Origin: Gammaproteobacteria bacterium
Lineage (GTDB): Bacteria > Pseudomonadota > Gammaproteobacteria > Ga0077536
Reading direction: 5' to 3'
NCBI GenBank assembly: GCA_021773835.1
Contig: JAJFJQ010000052.1
Location: 1-64,000, forward strand
DNA: 64,000 nt
Positions 12,658 to 23,533 of the stretch are shown piece by piece. Numbering within the stretch: the stretch's first letter is position 1; the number at the start of each line of letters is the position of its first letter. Both the position numbers and the translations under genes were made by a program. Under the pieces are notes generated by a model. That model saw only the letters and a list, made by a program, of their open reading frames with translations. It had not been told where the DNA came from and made no database searches.

Positions 12658-14049
12658 ATGTCACAGCAGGAACGGAAGTACTTCGGTACCGATGGGATTC
12701 GAGGAACGGTAGGGCAGGCGCCCATCACACCAGATTTTGTAATGAAGCTCGGATGGGCTGCGGGCCGCGTCTTAACGCGGGGCAGCACCGACCGTAACAA
12801 GGTTCTGATCGGCAAAGATACTCGCGTTTCCGGTTACATGTTTGAATCGGCGCTGGAAGCAGGCCTTGCCGCCGCTGGGGTTGACACGCATCTCCTCGGT
12901 CCCATGCCAACCCCTGGGATCGCCTATCTCACACGAACCTTTAATGCCCATGCCGGCATCGTCATCAGCGCGTCGCATAACCGATTCGAGGACAACGGCA
13001 TAAAATTCTTTTGCGGCAATGGATCGAAGTTGCCAGATGACGTTGAACATGCAATAGAGCAAGAACTTGAAAAACCGATGGAGTCGGTGACGTCTCGGGA
13101 ACTCGGTAAGGCGCATCGCGTGACCGATGCCGCCGGGCGCTATATCGAATTTTGTAAGAGCACATTCTCCAACGACATCAATCTTAGTGGATTAAAAATC
13201 GTCGTCGATTGCGCGCATGGTGCGACCTATCATATCGCGCCGGCGGTGATGTCGGAGCTTGGTGCGAATGTGATCGCGCTCGGCAACCAACCGGATGGAT
13301 TTAACATCAACGAAGGATACGGCGCGACTTCTCCCGAAGCACTGCAACAAGCGGTACTCGCCGAGGGCGCCGATGTTGGGATAGCTTTGGATGGCGATGG
13401 TGATCGCTTGATCATGGTGGATCATACCGGCGCTGTAGTTGATGGAGACGAGATCACTTTTATCATCGCGCGCCAACGCTATCAGCGAGGCTTGTTACGT
13501 GGTGCAGTCGTTGGAACGCAAATGAGCAACCTCGGCTTCGAGCGTGCCGTGCAGACCCTTGGATTAGATTTTAAGCGCGTCAGCGTCGGCGACCGCTACA
13601 TTTTGGAGATGTTGCAGGCAAATGATTGGGTGCTCGGTGGAGAAACCTCCGGTCACATTATCTGTCTCGATCTGACCACCACCGGCGACGGCATAATTTC
13701 TGCCCTGCAGACCTTAGAGGCGATGGTGCGCAGCGGTCACAAGCTGAGCGCGCTGAAAGCAGGGATGACGAAATTTCCGCAGCGATTGATCAATGTCCGA
13801 TTAGGTGAACGTACAGATGTGAAAAACTGCGAGAAGATCGCTTCAGCTGTCGCGGCGGCTGAACAACGCCTAGGTGATACTGGTCGAGTCCTCTTACGTC
13901 CTTCCGGTACCGAGCCACTGATGCGGGTTATGGTTGAGGGGCAAGATGCGGGACTCGTCGATGAGCTAGCCGAACACATCGCCGACGTCGTGCAACAGTC
14001 TGTAGACGAGGCCGGTACGGCCGACGTTGTAAGGCTACGTAAGGCGTAA
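12658..14049 (+). CDS. glmM: Phosphoglucosamine mutase GlmM
   Basis: Interconverts glucosamine-6-phosphate and glucosamine-1-phosphate on the way to UDP-GlcNAc for peptidoglycan and LPS. 463 residues. The phosphoserine motif is ISASHN with the catalytic serine at position 106. The metal-binding loop DGDGDR is near residue 245, the sugar-binding GETSGH near 330, and the phosphate-binding [12 protein letters not shown] near 420. The ATG at 12658 follows a moderate purine-rich site (AAGGGCAG). A 156-bp gap separates it from ftsH, so it may have its own promoter. Confidence 0.97.
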   Translation: MSQQERKYFGTDGIRGTVGQAPITPDFVMKLGWAAGRVLTRGSTDRNKVLIGKDTRVSGYMFESALEAGLAAAGVDTHLLGPMPTPGIAYLTRTFNAHAGIVISASHNRFEDNGIKFFCGNGSKLPDDVEHAIEQELEKPMESVTSRELGKAHRVTDAAGRYIEFCKSTFSNDINLSGLKIVVDCAHGATYHIAPAVMSELGANVIALGNQPDGFNINEGYGATSPEALQQAVLAEGADVGIALDGDGDRLIMVDHTGAVVDGDEITFIIARQRYQRGLLRGAVVGTQMSNLGFERAVQTLGLDFKRVSVGDRYILEMLQANDWVLGGETSGHIICLDLTTTGDGIISALQTLEAMVRSGHKLSALKAGMTKFPQRLINVRLGERTDVKNCEKIASAVAAAEQRLGDTGRVLLRPSGTEPLMRVMVEGQDAGLVDELAEHIADVVQQSVDEAGTADVVRLRKA

Positions 14050-14093
14050 TCCGCGGCGAAAACTCCAACGGTGATCGTTGGACCATTCGATTC

Positions 14094-14378
14094 ATGTTCA
14101 AGGTTCCGTTATTCGTTGGGCTACTCGGTTTTGCCGCCACAGCTTGGTGCGCACCGGGTGGGCAATCGGTGCTGCCATCCGACCAGCAAGGTCAATGCCG
14201 TTACGGTGCCGAGCACATGATCGCATTTGGTGAGCAAGCCTTACTGGAAGCCAGCAGTCGTCCTGAGCGGATTGCCAAACGTCGAAAGCTTGTCGAAGAC
14301 TGGAAAACTCGTTTGGCTAATAACGAGGACCCGTGCCTCATCTACGCCGATATTCAAAAAGCGGCGACGACTTTTTGA
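14094..14378 (+). CDS. Small hypothetical exported protein
   Basis: 94 residues that I do not recognise. The first 20 or so (MFKVPLFVGLLGFAATAWCA) look like a signal peptide with cleavage after the AWCA segment. The mature part is about 75 residues with two cysteines (QGQCRYG and DPCLIY) that could form a disulfide. A charged helix-like stretch (SRPERIAKRRKLVEDWKTRLANN) lies between them. It starts 44 bp after glmM, where tpiA-secG often stand in related genomes, and converges with dapD 19 bp further on. The coding call rests on the signal peptide and coherent composition. No function can be assigned. Confidence 0.6.
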   Translation: MFKVPLFVGLLGFAATAWCAPGGQSVLPSDQQGQCRYGAEHMIAFGEQALLEASSRPERIAKRRKLVEDWKTRLANNEDPCLIYADIQKAATTF

Positions 14379-14397
14379 TCCTCATCGGATCGAGGGA

Positions 14398-15219
14398 CTA
14401 AATATCACGGAGTAATTCGTTGATGCCCACCTTCGCGCGCGTCTTTGCGTCCACCCGTTTCACTATCACCGCGCAATAGAGGCTGTGGCTACCGTCCGGC
14501 GCGGGTAGGTTTCCGGAAACAACGACCGAGCCGGGTGGCACGTAACCACTGGTGATCGTACCTGACTCTCGGTCATAAATTTTTGTACTTTGTCCGATGA
14601 AGACACCCATGGAGATCACCGATCCTTCGCCGACGATGACACCCTCGACGACTTCGGAGCGCGCACCCACGAAGCAGTTATCTTCGATGATGGTCGGACT
14701 TGCTTGCAGCGGCTCGAGTACACCGCCGATACCGACGCCACCTGATAGATGAACGTTTTTGCCGATCTGGGCGCACGAACCAACCGTTGCCCAGGTGTCG
14801 ACCATGGTGCCTGAATCGACGAAGGCGCCGATGTTGACGTAGCTCGGCATCAGGATGACCCCAGGTGCAATATGACAGCCACGCCGAACGATTGCCGGCG
14901 GCACGACGCGGGCCCCGATCTCCCGGAAGTCGCTTTCGCTGCTGCCGGCAAACTTACTCGGGACTTTGTCGTAATAGTTGGTGTAGCCACCTTCCATCAC
15001 GGCGTTGTCGTTCAGTCGAAATGACAATAACACGGCTTTTTTGGCCCACTCGTTGACGACCCATTGCCCATCTTTCTTCTCGGCGACGCGTAGCGCACCA
15101 CTATCAAGCTGGCGAAAACATTCGTCTACGGCATTTCGTACATCGTCGGGCGCGCTGTTCGGCGCGAAATCCGCGCGCGACTCGAATGCAGCATTGATAG
15201 TTTGTTCAAGATTTTTCAT
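14398..15219 (-). CDS. dapD: Tetrahydrodipicolinate N-succinyltransferase DapD
   Basis: Transfers succinyl from succinyl-CoA to tetrahydrodipicolinate, committing the cell to the succinylase branch of diaminopimelate synthesis. 273 residues, the usual length. The N-terminal helical domain ([16 protein letters not shown]) is followed by a left-handed beta-helix of hexapeptide repeats (about 105-220, for example [20 protein letters not shown] and [15 protein letters not shown]). The C-terminal strand region contains [12 protein letters not shown]. dapC lies 51 bp upstream on the same strand, so the two form a small dapC-dapD operon. Confidence 0.97.
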   Translation of the reverse strand: MKNLEQTINAAFESRADFAPNSAPDDVRNAVDECFRQLDSGALRVAEKKDGQWVVNEWAKKAVLLSFRLNDNAVMEGGYTNYYDKVPSKFAGSSESDFREIGARVVPPAIVRRGCHIAPGVILMPSYVNIGAFVDSGTMVDTWATVGSCAQIGKNVHLSGGVGIGGVLEPLQASPTIIEDNCFVGARSEVVEGVIVGEGSVISMGVFIGQSTKIYDRESGTITSGYVPPGSVVVSGNLPAPDGSHSLYCAVIVKRVDAKTRAKVGINELLRDI

Positions 15220-15270
15220 GCGTGTTCCTTGGTTAATGTATTGCTGGCAGCAGATTGACTGGTGCGACGT

Positions 15271-16476
15271 CTATTTTGCATGCTGGGCGAGTAAGGCCGC
15301 GATGCGTTTGGCGCCCTCGACACAGATATCAAGTTTGTCGGTGAGCACAATCCGCGCGCGATTCTGTCCCGGGTTGCCATACGTTCCCGGTCGCGCGAGA
15401 AAGCGACCCGGCAATGTAATGACGTTTTGTTTTTCGATCAACGTGCGGCAAAATTCGACGTCGTCGAGCGGGAGAGACGGCCATAGGTAAAAGCCGGCCT
15501 CCGGCTCCGGGATATCGAGATACGGTTGCAAGATCGGGATGACCGCACTAAATCTTTCGCGATTTTGCTGCCGATTCTCTCGCACATGCGCCTCATCACT
15601 CCACGCCGCGGTACTCGCCGCCTGTACCTGCAGTGCCATGGCGCCGCCGTGGTAGGTCCGGTAATGCAGGTAGGTGCGGATCAAGTCCGCGTCGCCGGCT
15701 ACGAAGCCGGAACGTAGGCCGGGCGCATTCGACCGTTTCGACAAACTGTGCATCACAATGCAACGGCGATAGTCGGTCCGGCCAAGTGAGGCCGCTACCT
15801 CTAGTAAGCCGACCGGCGGCTTGGCTTCGTCAAGATATAGTTCGGAATAACATTCGTCTGAGACAATGACAAAGTCGTGGCGATCGGCGAGTTCGATAAG
15901 GTCAGCAATCTGGGACGCATCCATCACCCGTCCCGATGGGTTTCCCGGTGTGCAAATATAGGCTAATTGACAATCGTCCCATGCCTTAGCCGATACCGAC
16001 TCCAGCGCGGGCAAAAATCCGTTTTCGCTTGGGCAGGGGATATACATCGGCTGCGCGCCGGCGAGCAAGGCCGCGCCCTCGTAAATTTGGTAGAACGGGT
16101 TGGGCATGGCTACTTTCGGCGCCGGCCGGCGTGGATCCACGAGGCATTGAGCAATGGAGAACAAGGCCTCGCGGGTACCGTTCACCGGCACTACATGACG
16201 TTCGTAATCGAGCGTCCCGGGCGGCAGTTTGAAACGGGTGCTTAACCACTCGGCAATTGCACTGCGTAAACCGTCGGAGCCACGGGTCGATGGATACTTG
16301 CCGGTGGCGGCGATCGCGTCGATCAGCGCCGCATGAATAAATTGCGGCGTCGGCGCCTGCGGCTCGCCAATCGACATGTTGATCGGCGTCAGATATTCCG
16401 GCGCGACCACACTTTTGCGTAACTGCGCCAGGCGCTCAAACGGGTATGGTTGCAGGTGTTCTAGTCCGGGATTCAT
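15271..16476 (-). CDS. dapC: Succinyldiaminopimelate transaminase DapC
   Basis: A PLP-dependent fold-type I aminotransferase (401 residues) that aminates N-succinyl-2-amino-6-oxopimelate with glutamate. Visible are the substrate/cofactor block [12 protein letters not shown] near residue 33, the family motif [11 protein letters not shown], the Asp in [10 protein letters not shown], and the Schiff-base lysine in [16 protein letters not shown] near residue 245. It resembles the DapC subgroup rather than AspC, and its position directly ahead of dapD supports that. It is divergent from leuB with only 112 bp between start codons, so both promoters must lie there. Confidence 0.93.
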   Translation of the reverse strand: MNPGLEHLQPYPFERLAQLRKSVVAPEYLTPINMSIGEPQAPTPQFIHAALIDAIAATGKYPSTRGSDGLRSAIAEWLSTRFKLPPGTLDYERHVVPVNGTREALFSIAQCLVDPRRPAPKVAMPNPFYQIYEGAALLAGAQPMYIPCPSENGFLPALESVSAKAWDDCQLAYICTPGNPSGRVMDASQIADLIELADRHDFVIVSDECYSELYLDEAKPPVGLLEVAASLGRTDYRRCIVMHSLSKRSNAPGLRSGFVAGDADLIRTYLHYRTYHGGAMALQVQAASTAAWSDEAHVRENRQQNRERFSAVIPILQPYLDIPEPEAGFYLWPSLPLDDVEFCRTLIEKQNVITLPGRFLARPGTYGNPGQNRARIVLTDKLDICVEGAKRIAALLAQHAK

Positions 16477-16588
16477 CGTTGTTCAACACTGGCTGGTAGC
16501 GGTGATTATAGAGCACGGTTTATCGGTGTTGCCGGTCTATCGTTTACGGTATCCTACGCGCCCTTTCGAATACCAGCAGCGAAGCCTT

Positions 16589-17668
16589 ATGACGCATAAG
16601 ATATTAGTTCTGGCCGGTGATGGCATCGGTCCCGAGATCATGGAAGCAACCGAGCTTGTGATCGGCGCTTTGGTTAAGCGATTTGGTCTCGATGTAAGCT
16701 TAGAACACGCATTGATGGGTGGTGCGGCGATCGATGATTGCGGCGAGCCATTGCCGGCTTCCACACTCGATCTTGCTCGTCGTTCGGATGCAATCCTGCT
16801 CGGCGCTGTGGGCGGGCCGAAATGGGAGAAAATCGATCGCGCGCGGCGACCAGAGCGTGGTCTTTTGGCCTTACGGTCAGAACTCGAATTATTCTGCAAT
16901 CTCCGCCCGGCCGTGCTGTTCGCGCCGCTCGCCGCGAGTTCGACACTTAAACCCGACGTTGTTGCTGGTCTCGACATCATGATCATCCGAGAACTGACCG
17001 GCGGGATCTATTTTGGTGAGCCGCGTGGGATCGAAGTAGCGCCCGATGGCACCCGTAGCGGTCGCAATACCATGGTGTACAACGAGCACGAAATTAGTCG
17101 TATTGCGCGCCTTGGCTTTGACATCGCGGGCAAACGACAAGGCCGTTTGTGCTCGGTGGATAAAGCGAATGTGCTTGAGACGACAGAGCTATGGCGCGAT
17201 ATCGTGACGTCATTAGGTGATGAATATCCCGCCATTGAGCTGTCGCATATGTATGTTGACAACGCCGCAATGCAGCTCGTACGTAATCCAAAGCAGTTTG
17301 ACGTTATTGTCACCTCTAACCTATTCGGCGATGTATTGTCGGACCTCGCATCGATGTTGACCGGCTCGATCGGGATGTTGCCTTCCGCTTCGCTCGATGC
17401 GGACGGCAAGGGTATGTTCGAACCGGTGCATGGGTCGGCGCCGGATATTGCCGGTCAGGACTTGGCCAATCCACTGGCAACGATCCAATCGCTGGCGATG
17501 ATGTTGCGTTATACGCTGGATGAATCAGCGCACGCCGAGCGAATCGAGCGTGCGGTGGCACGAACACTGGATAAGGGCTACCGAACTGGCGATATCTATA
17601 GTGACGGCATGCAGAAAATTGGCACGCGCGCAATGGCAGAGCAGGTTGTGACTGCCCTTGGCGATTGA
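16589..17668 (+). CDS. leuB: 3-isopropylmalate dehydrogenase LeuB
   Basis: Oxidatively decarboxylates 3-isopropylmalate in leucine synthesis. I chose the ATG at 16589 (359 residues, [18 protein letters not shown]), which matches family length; the open frame extends 71 codons upstream into the dapC region and is not expected to be used. Diagnostic segments are [43 protein letters not shown], and the metal/NAD-binding [20 protein letters not shown] and [12 protein letters not shown]. leuC and leuD, frequent upstream neighbours, are not here. asd follows after 13 bp. Confidence 0.97.
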   Translation: MTHKILVLAGDGIGPEIMEATELVIGALVKRFGLDVSLEHALMGGAAIDDCGEPLPASTLDLARRSDAILLGAVGGPKWEKIDRARRPERGLLALRSELELFCNLRPAVLFAPLAASSTLKPDVVAGLDIMIIRELTGGIYFGEPRGIEVAPDGTRSGRNTMVYNEHEISRIARLGFDIAGKRQGRLCSVDKANVLETTELWRDIVTSLGDEYPAIELSHMYVDNAAMQLVRNPKQFDVIVTSNLFGDVLSDLASMLTGSIGMLPSASLDADGKGMFEPVHGSAPDIAGQDLANPLATIQSLAMMLRYTLDESAHAERIERAVARTLDKGYRTGDIYSDGMQKIGTRAMAEQVVTALGD

Positions 17669-17681
17669 GTAATACGGGTAA

Positions 17682-18707
17682 ATGATGAGCAAGGAATTCA
17701 ACATTGCAGTAGTTGGTGCCACCGGCGCGGTCGGCGAGACCATGTTGTCGATCTTAGCCGAACGCAAGTTTCCGGCGGCCAAGGTCCACGCGGTTGCAAG
17801 TCACCGATCGGCGGGTTCGCGCGTCATGTTTGGGGACACACGGCTGGTTGTTGAAGACCTCGAAACTTTCGATTTTAGCGATGTTGGTATTGCCATCTTC
17901 TCCCCGGGTGCAAGTGTCTCGGCGATATACGCGCCACAAGCTGCGGCTGCCGGTTGCATTGTCATCGACAATACCTCCCAGTTTCGCTACGACGATGACA
18001 TCCCATTGGTCGTACCAGAGGTCAATCCGGAGGCGATCGCCGAGTTCGAAAATCGCAATATCATCGCCAATCCGAATTGCTCGACGATCCAGATGTTGGT
18101 GGCGCTAAAGCCAATTGACGACGCCGTCGGAATTGAACGGATCAATGTCGCGACCTATCAAGCAGTTTCAGGTACGGGCAAAGAAGCGATGGAGGAGCTG
18201 GCCAAGCAGACCGCCGACTTGCTGAACGCGCGACCGATCGCCGAGAAGGTCTATCCGAAGCAAATAGCGTTCAATTGCCTGCCGCATATCGATACCTTCC
18301 AGGACAACGGCTACACCAAAGAAGAGATGAAAATGGTGTGGGAGACGCGAAAAATATTGGGCCGAGAAGATATTCAGGTTAACCCGACGTGCGTGCGAGT
18401 CCCTGTTTTTTATGGGCATTCTGAGGCCGTACATATTGAAACGCGGTCTAAGATCAGCGCCACTGAGGTCCGCGACCTATTGGCGAAGGCGCCAGGAATC
18501 AAGGTTTTGGATGCGCATACGGATGGCGGTTACCCGACCGCTGTGACCGAAGGCGCGAACGCCGATCTGGTGTTTGTTGGACGGATCCGTGAAGACATAT
18601 CACATCCCCGCGGGATCAATCTGTGGGTGGTTGCCGACAACGTCCGTAAGGGCGCGGCCTTGAATAGTGTACAGATTGCCGAAATTTTGGTAAAAAGCTA
18701 TTTATAA
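17682..18707 (+). CDS. asd: Aspartate-semialdehyde dehydrogenase
   Basis: Reduces aspartyl phosphate to aspartate semialdehyde, the branch point to lysine/diaminopimelate and to homoserine (methionine, threonine). 341 residues. The N-terminal NADP-binding VVGATGAVGETML is at residues 9-21. The catalytic cysteine is in NPNCSTIQM near residue 130. The C-terminal HTDGGYPTAVTEGAN is typical. Two ATGs (17682 and 17685) are adjacent, and either could be used. It lies between leuB and fimV as in Pseudomonas. It supplies substrate for dapB/dapD/dapC and metZ in this window. Confidence 0.97.
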   Translation: MMSKEFNIAVVGATGAVGETMLSILAERKFPAAKVHAVASHRSAGSRVMFGDTRLVVEDLETFDFSDVGIAIFSPGASVSAIYAPQAAAAGCIVIDNTSQFRYDDDIPLVVPEVNPEAIAEFENRNIIANPNCSTIQMLVALKPIDDAVGIERINVATYQAVSGTGKEAMEELAKQTADLLNARPIAEKVYPKQIAFNCLPHIDTFQDNGYTKEEMKMVWETRKILGREDIQVNPTCVRVPVFYGHSEAVHIETRSKISATEVRDLLAKAPGIKVLDAHTDGGYPTAVTEGANADLVFVGRIREDISHPRGINLWVVADNVRKGAALNSVQIAEILVKSYL

Positions 18708-18838
18708 GCTATAGTTAACACCCAATTGTAAAGTTTATTCGAAGGTTGTTTTGGCGGGTCGCGCCGATAGGCAAACGATGCTTATGTCGGCGATCCAACG
18801 ATGCGTACCCCGAACAATGAACAACTAAGGAAGCGACC

Positions 18839-21800
18839 ATGTTACGGAATCTCGCCGCGGCTCTGGCTTTAGTTTTGATGTCCCAAACGGCGCTTGGCCT
18901 TGGTTTGGGAACACTCAAGCAGTCGTCAGCCTTGAACGAACCCTTCGATGGGCGTATCGAAATCCTCGGCGTAACCGCGTCTGACCTCGAAGGCATTCGG
19001 GTCCGGCTGGCCGACGAAGCGCAATTTGAGCGGGCCAATGTCCATCGCAGTGCAGTCCTACTATTTCTGCGATTCAAGGTCGTTAATAGTGCGACCGGCG
19101 CCGACTACGTCCAAATCACGTCGCGCGAGCCGATCCGCGAACCGTTCCTGAATTTCCTACTTGAAATGAATTGGGCGAATGGTCGGATGGTGCGCGAGTA
19201 CACTGTCTTACTCGATCCACCGCTCTACGATCATGCACGCCGCCGCACGACCACGGCCACACCGCCGGTCGCCGCCGCGCCGGCACCGACGCCTGTGCCG
19301 GCGCCAGCGACTCCGGTAACGTCGAGCCGCCCCGTGATAGCTACGGCCGCAACTGCCGCACCAACGGTGTCGCCAGCCGCGACACCAACCACACCGTCTA
19401 GTTATAGTGCTGATTCGACAATAGCGGTCCAGGCGAACGATACCTTGTGGTCGATTGCCAGCGCTAATCGCCCAGATGATTCCACCAGCGTTCAACAAAT
19501 GATGCTCGCCTTGTTACGTGCCAACCCCGAGGCGTTTGGCAATGACAACATCAATATCTTGAAACGCGGTTCGATATTGCGACTGCCCGAAGCGGGCGCG
19601 ACTGATGTCATGACGCAAACCGAGGCAATCGCTGAGGTCCGACGTCAACACCAACTCTGGAATGAGTATCGAGACATTGCAACCGAGACGGTCGCCGATG
19701 CGCCACTAGGCCAAGAGCCGAGCGTCGAAGACGAGCCAATGGATGACGCTGAACCGACGGCCGACAGTGAGCCGATGGATGACCCAGAGTCGATGGCTGA
19801 CAGTGAGCCGATGGCTGACAGTGAGCCAATGGACGATCCAGAGCCGGCGATCGACGAAGGGACGGACGCACGCTTAGAACTTGTGGCCCCTGGCGATGGC
19901 GATGCGATGGGTGCAGGCGCAGCCGATGACGGCGCTGCCGAAATTACCTTAGCGCGTGAGGAACTGGATGCCCAGGTCCAGGAAAATGCCGAACTTCAGG
20001 CCCGTATCGCCGAGGCCAATGAAATCATCGATTTGATGAGCCGCCAAGTTGATATTAAGGACGACGAACTGGCCGCATTACAAGCACGTCTGCTCGAACT
20101 CGGTATTGAGGCCCCTATCGAAGGAGTCGCCGAAGCGGAAATGCCGGTTGATGGCGACACGGAAACTGCGATGGACGACGGCACGGACAGTGCCGTCGAC
20201 ATGGGGGACGGCGATGACGAAATCCCGATTGCAACAGGTGATATCCCCGATGTCGACATTACTATTGGCGATGATCCAGACACAGCGCCCGGCGACTCGC
20301 CACCAGCGGACACAGTACCCGATCTCGACGAACCTGAAATCGCGATGGATGAAGGTGGAGGGACGGAACCGGACTCCGGCGGCTCGTTGCTCGGTGGCCT
20401 CATACCTCAGCATATAACGAACATGGTCCCTGGTGGGGCCATGACGATTTTAGGCATCCTTGCGGTGGTCCTATTGGGCGCCTTTGCAGCGCTGTTCAAA
20501 CTTATTGGTGGTCGCGGTGACGCAGATAGCGAGACGGTCGATGCGATTGCAACGACGGCCGACGATGATGACCCAACTGCCCTCACGGAAGGCTTCGGAG
20601 AGGACGAACCGATAACGGAAACTCGCGAAGATGAAGATGAAGTTGAAGAGTTTTCCTCTGAGGACACGACCGAGGTCGCCCCGGAAAACGCCGCGATGGC
20701 GGAAACCAGTCCGGATTTAAGAACGCTAGAATCAACGGCAGCGGAACTAGCGGCTGAAGAGCCCGAAGAAGACCCACTAGAAGAAGTCAATGTCTACCTT
20801 GCCTATGAGCGCTTCGACCAAGCAGAAGAACTCGTACGCAAAGTCATTGCGGAACACCCTGACGAGCACAAATATAAACTGCGCTTATTAGAGGTCTTTT
20901 ATTCTTCGAACAACCAAGCCGCCTACGAAGAGGCAGCGAGATCACTAAACGACAGCGTCGGTGAAAGCGATCCCTTGTGGGAAAGCGCGGTGGCGATGTG
21001 GACCGAAATGTCGCCGACTCGTGCATTGTTCGCCGAAGGCGACCCTGCTGCAGATGTGGCTTCGCATGACCAATCAGCACAACAGGTTGTTGATATCACG
21101 GCCGACGATGAGGCAGGCGCGCATACCATGACTATGGCGCCCGGTAGCGACGCGGTATTGGAAAGTACGCAAGTCGGCCTGGGGCCTGGAGACGAAACCG
21201 ACGACCAAGATCCCGGCAGTCTCGACTTTGATCTTGGGTCGGAAGGTGGCGAGGCGGCGGGTGATGACATCTTTGATCTAACCGCTACAACCGATTCGTT
21301 ACACAAAGATGAGGGCACGCTTGACGTTAGCGTCGGCGAGGATGGTGATGCTGCAGCAGCGGATAGTATGTCCGTGACACAAGGCGACGCGTTGGATGTT
21401 AGCGCGCCCGCTGATTTGAGTGCCACGGACGACGATATTCTGGATCTCACCGCGCCCGCCCCAGATGGCGAACATGACCTGCTGGATGTCACATCAACCG
21501 GGATGTTGACCGACGATCATCCGGACGATCTGCTAAACGTCACCTCGCCGGGATTAATGGGCAGTGACGAACCGACGGCCGATGCTGATGTCAGCGAGAG
21601 CGGTGGCAGCAGTGGTGGCATCGATTTCGATATCAGCGATACGGTCTCTCCCGCGTTCGGTGCAGATGACGAAGTGGCGGATGGCGACGACGGTACGTTC
21701 GACATTACCGCGCCGAGTGGAACGGATGATGACGCGCCCTTGGATTTCGATATCGGAGAGCTCGAAGAGGCTCCGATGGAAACCGATGACGACGATTTGA

Positions 21801-22702
21801 CGCTCGATATCAGCGGAGGCCTCGACTTCGATTCGACCACGAGCGAGGCTGACGGTGAGAGTCTTGAACTCGACATCGCGCCGGAGGGTTCACTCGATAC
21901 GCCGGACAGCGTCGACACGGTAGAAATGGAGGCTATTCCAGCGCCGCCAACCGGCGACATCTCAGATGACATCTCCGAAATTGACACCGTGTCGCTGGAT
22001 GAATCTCCAGCGAGTGAGGATGACGACCTCGAATTCGACCTATCATTGCAAAGCTCCGAACTAGACGACCTTGCTGTAGGTGGTGACACCATCGGTGGTC
22101 CGGACGAATCGGACAGTGAATCGGAAATTGAATTCGATCTGGCACTCGAAGACACGACGGAGATGGACAACCTCGTGATTGATGAGACCTTAGAGCTACC
22201 GAAAGCAGATACGGCAGATGATTCTCTCGACGATCTTGCCAAGTCGATGGAAGAAAGTATGGCGGATCTCGATATAGGCGACGACGACCTCGGTCTGGAC
22301 GACGACGCTGGCGAACTCGACCTCAGCCTTGCGGACACCAGTGGTGGTCTAGATTTGGACTTTGGTGCGGCTGACGATGGCAGCGATACCGAGACCAGTC
22401 TCGATTTTGACCTTGAAGATCTCGATCTCGAAGATATGGATCAGGCAGACACGATCGCGATGGATATGAGTGGCGAACTAGAGACAACACCGGACGAAGA
22501 AGAGACGGTGGTCTTACCGGTAGATGATGACGTGGAAACGCAAACCGAAGCCGATGAGATCGACACAAAGTTGAACCTCGCGAAAGCTTACATTGAGCTG
22601 GGGGATAACGACGGTGCTCGTTCGATTCTCGACGAGGTGGCGCGTGACGGATCTGATAGCCAGCAAAGCGAGGCGCAGCGGCTAATCGAACAGCTCACAT
22701 AG
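18839..22702 (+). CDS. fimV: FimV-like inner-membrane/LysM protein
   Basis: A 1287-residue FimV homologue; known members organise cell-pole assemblies and support type IV pili. Order: signal peptide (1-20), FimV N-terminal domain (about 22-125, with SALNEPFDGRIEI), Pro/Ala/Thr-rich linker, LysM-type peptidoglycan-binding motif (about 196-250, NDTLWSIASANRP), an acidic repeat tract of DSEPM-D-D-P type (about 300-335), a coiled coil (about 370-420), one membrane segment (about 534-555), a cytoplasmic TPR-like part (about 655-700), a long Asp-rich low-complexity region, and the C-terminal FimV TPR-like motif (KLNLAKAYIELGDNDGARSI) ending in EQLT. Position between asd and truA is conserved. The Asp-rich region of about 500 residues is long even for this family. 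Confidence 0.92.
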   Translation: MLRNLAAALALVLMSQTALGLGLGTLKQSSALNEPFDGRIEILGVTASDLEGIRVRLADEAQFERANVHRSAVLLFLRFKVVNSATGADYVQITSREPIREPFLNFLLEMNWANGRMVREYTVLLDPPLYDHARRRTTTATPPVAAAPAPTPVPAPATPVTSSRPVIATAATAAPTVSPAATPTTPSSYSADSTIAVQANDTLWSIASANRPDDSTSVQQMMLALLRANPEAFGNDNINILKRGSILRLPEAGATDVMTQTEAIAEVRRQHQLWNEYRDIATETVADAPLGQEPSVEDEPMDDAEPTADSEPMDDPESMADSEPMADSEPMDDPEPAIDEGTDARLELVAPGDGDAMGAGAADDGAAEITLAREELDAQVQENAELQARIAEANEIIDLMSRQVDIKDDELAALQARLLELGIEAPIEGVAEAEMPVDGDTETAMDDGTDSAVDMGDGDDEIPIATGDIPDVDITIGDDPDTAPGDSPPADTVPDLDEPEIAMDEGGGTEPDSGGSLLGGLIPQHITNMVPGGAMTILGILAVVLLGAFAALFKLIGGRGDADSETVDAIATTADDDDPTALTEGFGEDEPITETREDEDEVEEFSSEDTTEVAPENAAMAETSPDLRTLESTAAELAAEEPEEDPLEEVNVYLAYERFDQAEELVRKVIAEHPDEHKYKLRLLEVFYSSNNQAAYEEAARSLNDSVGESDPLWESAVAMWTEMSPTRALFAEGDPAADVASHDQSAQQVVDITADDEAGAHTMTMAPGSDAVLESTQVGLGPGDETDDQDPGSLDFDLGSEGGEAAGDDIFDLTATTDSLHKDEGTLDVSVGEDGDAAAADSMSVTQGDALDVSAPADLSATDDDILDLTAPAPDGEHDLLDVTSTGMLTDDHPDDLLNVTSPGLMGSDEPTADADVSESGGSSGGIDFDISDTVSPAFGADDEVADGDDGTFDITAPSGTDDDAPLDFDIGELEEAPMETDDDDLTLDISGGLDFDSTTSEADGESLELDIAPEGSLDTPDSVDTVEMEAIPAPPTGDISDDISEIDTVSLDESPASEDDDLEFDLSLQSSELDDLAVGGDTIGGPDESDSESEIEFDLALEDTTEMDNLVIDETLELPKADTADDSLDDLAKSMEESMADLDIGDDDLGLDDDAGELDLSLADTSGGLDLDFGAADDGSDTETSLDFDLEDLDLEDMDQADTIAMDMSGELETTPDEEETVVLPVDDDVETQTEADEIDTKLNLAKAYIELGDNDGARSILDEVARDGSDSQQSEAQRLIEQLT
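19733..19857 (+). repeat. Short tandem coding repeats in fimV
   Basis: Imperfect 18-27 bp units encode ADSEPM, DDPEP and close variants in a row (EPMDDAEPTADSEPMDD and onward). Near-identical copies of the GAGCCGATGGCTGACAGT unit suggest recent slippage, so copy number may vary between strains. Confidence 0.7.
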
Positions 22703-22708
22703 GAACGG

Positions 22709-23533
22709 ATGCAGCGGGCATTTGGCCCGATGAAAGTCGCCTTCGGCGTCGAATACGACGGCTCAAAGTTCGTTGGGTGGCAACGCCAAACGATCGGGCG
22801 CACGGTCCAAGCTTGCGTCGAGCAAGCGCTCTCCACGGTTGCAAACGAGCCGTTGAAGGTCTACTGCGCGGGTCGTACAGACACCGGCGTTCACGCTACC
22901 GGCCAAGTCATACACACCGAAACGAGCGTCCGGCGCACGCGTCGCTCGTGGGTCCTGGGCGCTAATTCAAACCTCCCAAGCGATATCGCCGTGCAGTGGG
23001 CCCACGAAGTCCCCGACGATTTTCACGCGCGCTTCTCGGCAACCGGCAGGACTTACCAATATACTATTTGCAATAGGGTTGCACGTCCCGGGCTATGGGC
23101 GGGTAAGGTGAGCTTTGTGTATCAACCCTTGGACGCGGCGTTGATGTCTCAAGCGGCGCGTTGCCTCGTTGGCTACCACGACTTCACGTCGTTTCGAGCG
23201 AGTGGTTGCCAGGCGCCGCACGCGATGCGGGAGGTGCGTCGGATCGACGTTCGACGCACTGGCGAGTTCGTGACCATCGTTATCAGCGCAAACGCGTTTT
23301 TGCAACACATGGTGCGTAACATTGTGGGGGCATTGCTGCGTGTGGGCGATGGGCGCGATTCACCCGAATGGGTGCACGAAGTGTTAAGCGCGCGCGACCG
23401 AAAAGTCGGCGGGATGACGGCAGATGCTGCCGGCTTATATCTAACCGACGTCGGCTATCCTGAACACTTCACGCTGCCGAAATCGGTGGCCTTGTGTAGC
23501 CCGTGGACGCTACTCGAAACGGATATGGGTTGA
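22709..23533 (+). CDS. truA: tRNA pseudouridine synthase TruA
   Basis: Makes pseudouridine at positions 38-40 of tRNA anticodon arms. 274 residues. The catalytic aspartate is in the family motif GRTDTGVHA (about residue 59). Other family blocks are FVGWQRQ, the DDFHARFSATGRTYQY segment and the C-terminal FLQHMVRNIVGALL. It begins 6 bp after fimV at the ATG at 22709, with AGGAACGG upstream. An ATG at 22730 would remove 7 residues and is a possible alternative. The fimV-truA junction is conserved in Pseudomonas. Confidence 0.97.
   Translation: MQRAFGPMKVAFGVEYDGSKFVGWQRQTIGRTVQACVEQALSTVANEPLKVYCAGRTDTGVHATGQVIHTETSVRRTRRSWVLGANSNLPSDIAVQWAHEVPDDFHARFSATGRTYQYTICNRVARPGLWAGKVSFVYQPLDAALMSQAARCLVGYHDFTSFRASGCQAPHAMREVRRIDVRRTGEFVTIVISANAFLQHMVRNIVGALLRVGDGRDSPEWVHEVLSARDRKVGGMTADAAGLYLTDVGYPEHFTLPKSVALCSPWTLLETDMG

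Noticed and set aside
21517-22338. 273-codon serine-rich minus-strand frame inside fimV
   Set aside because: The Ser-rich reading is the antisense of Asp/Glu codons in the acidic repeats.
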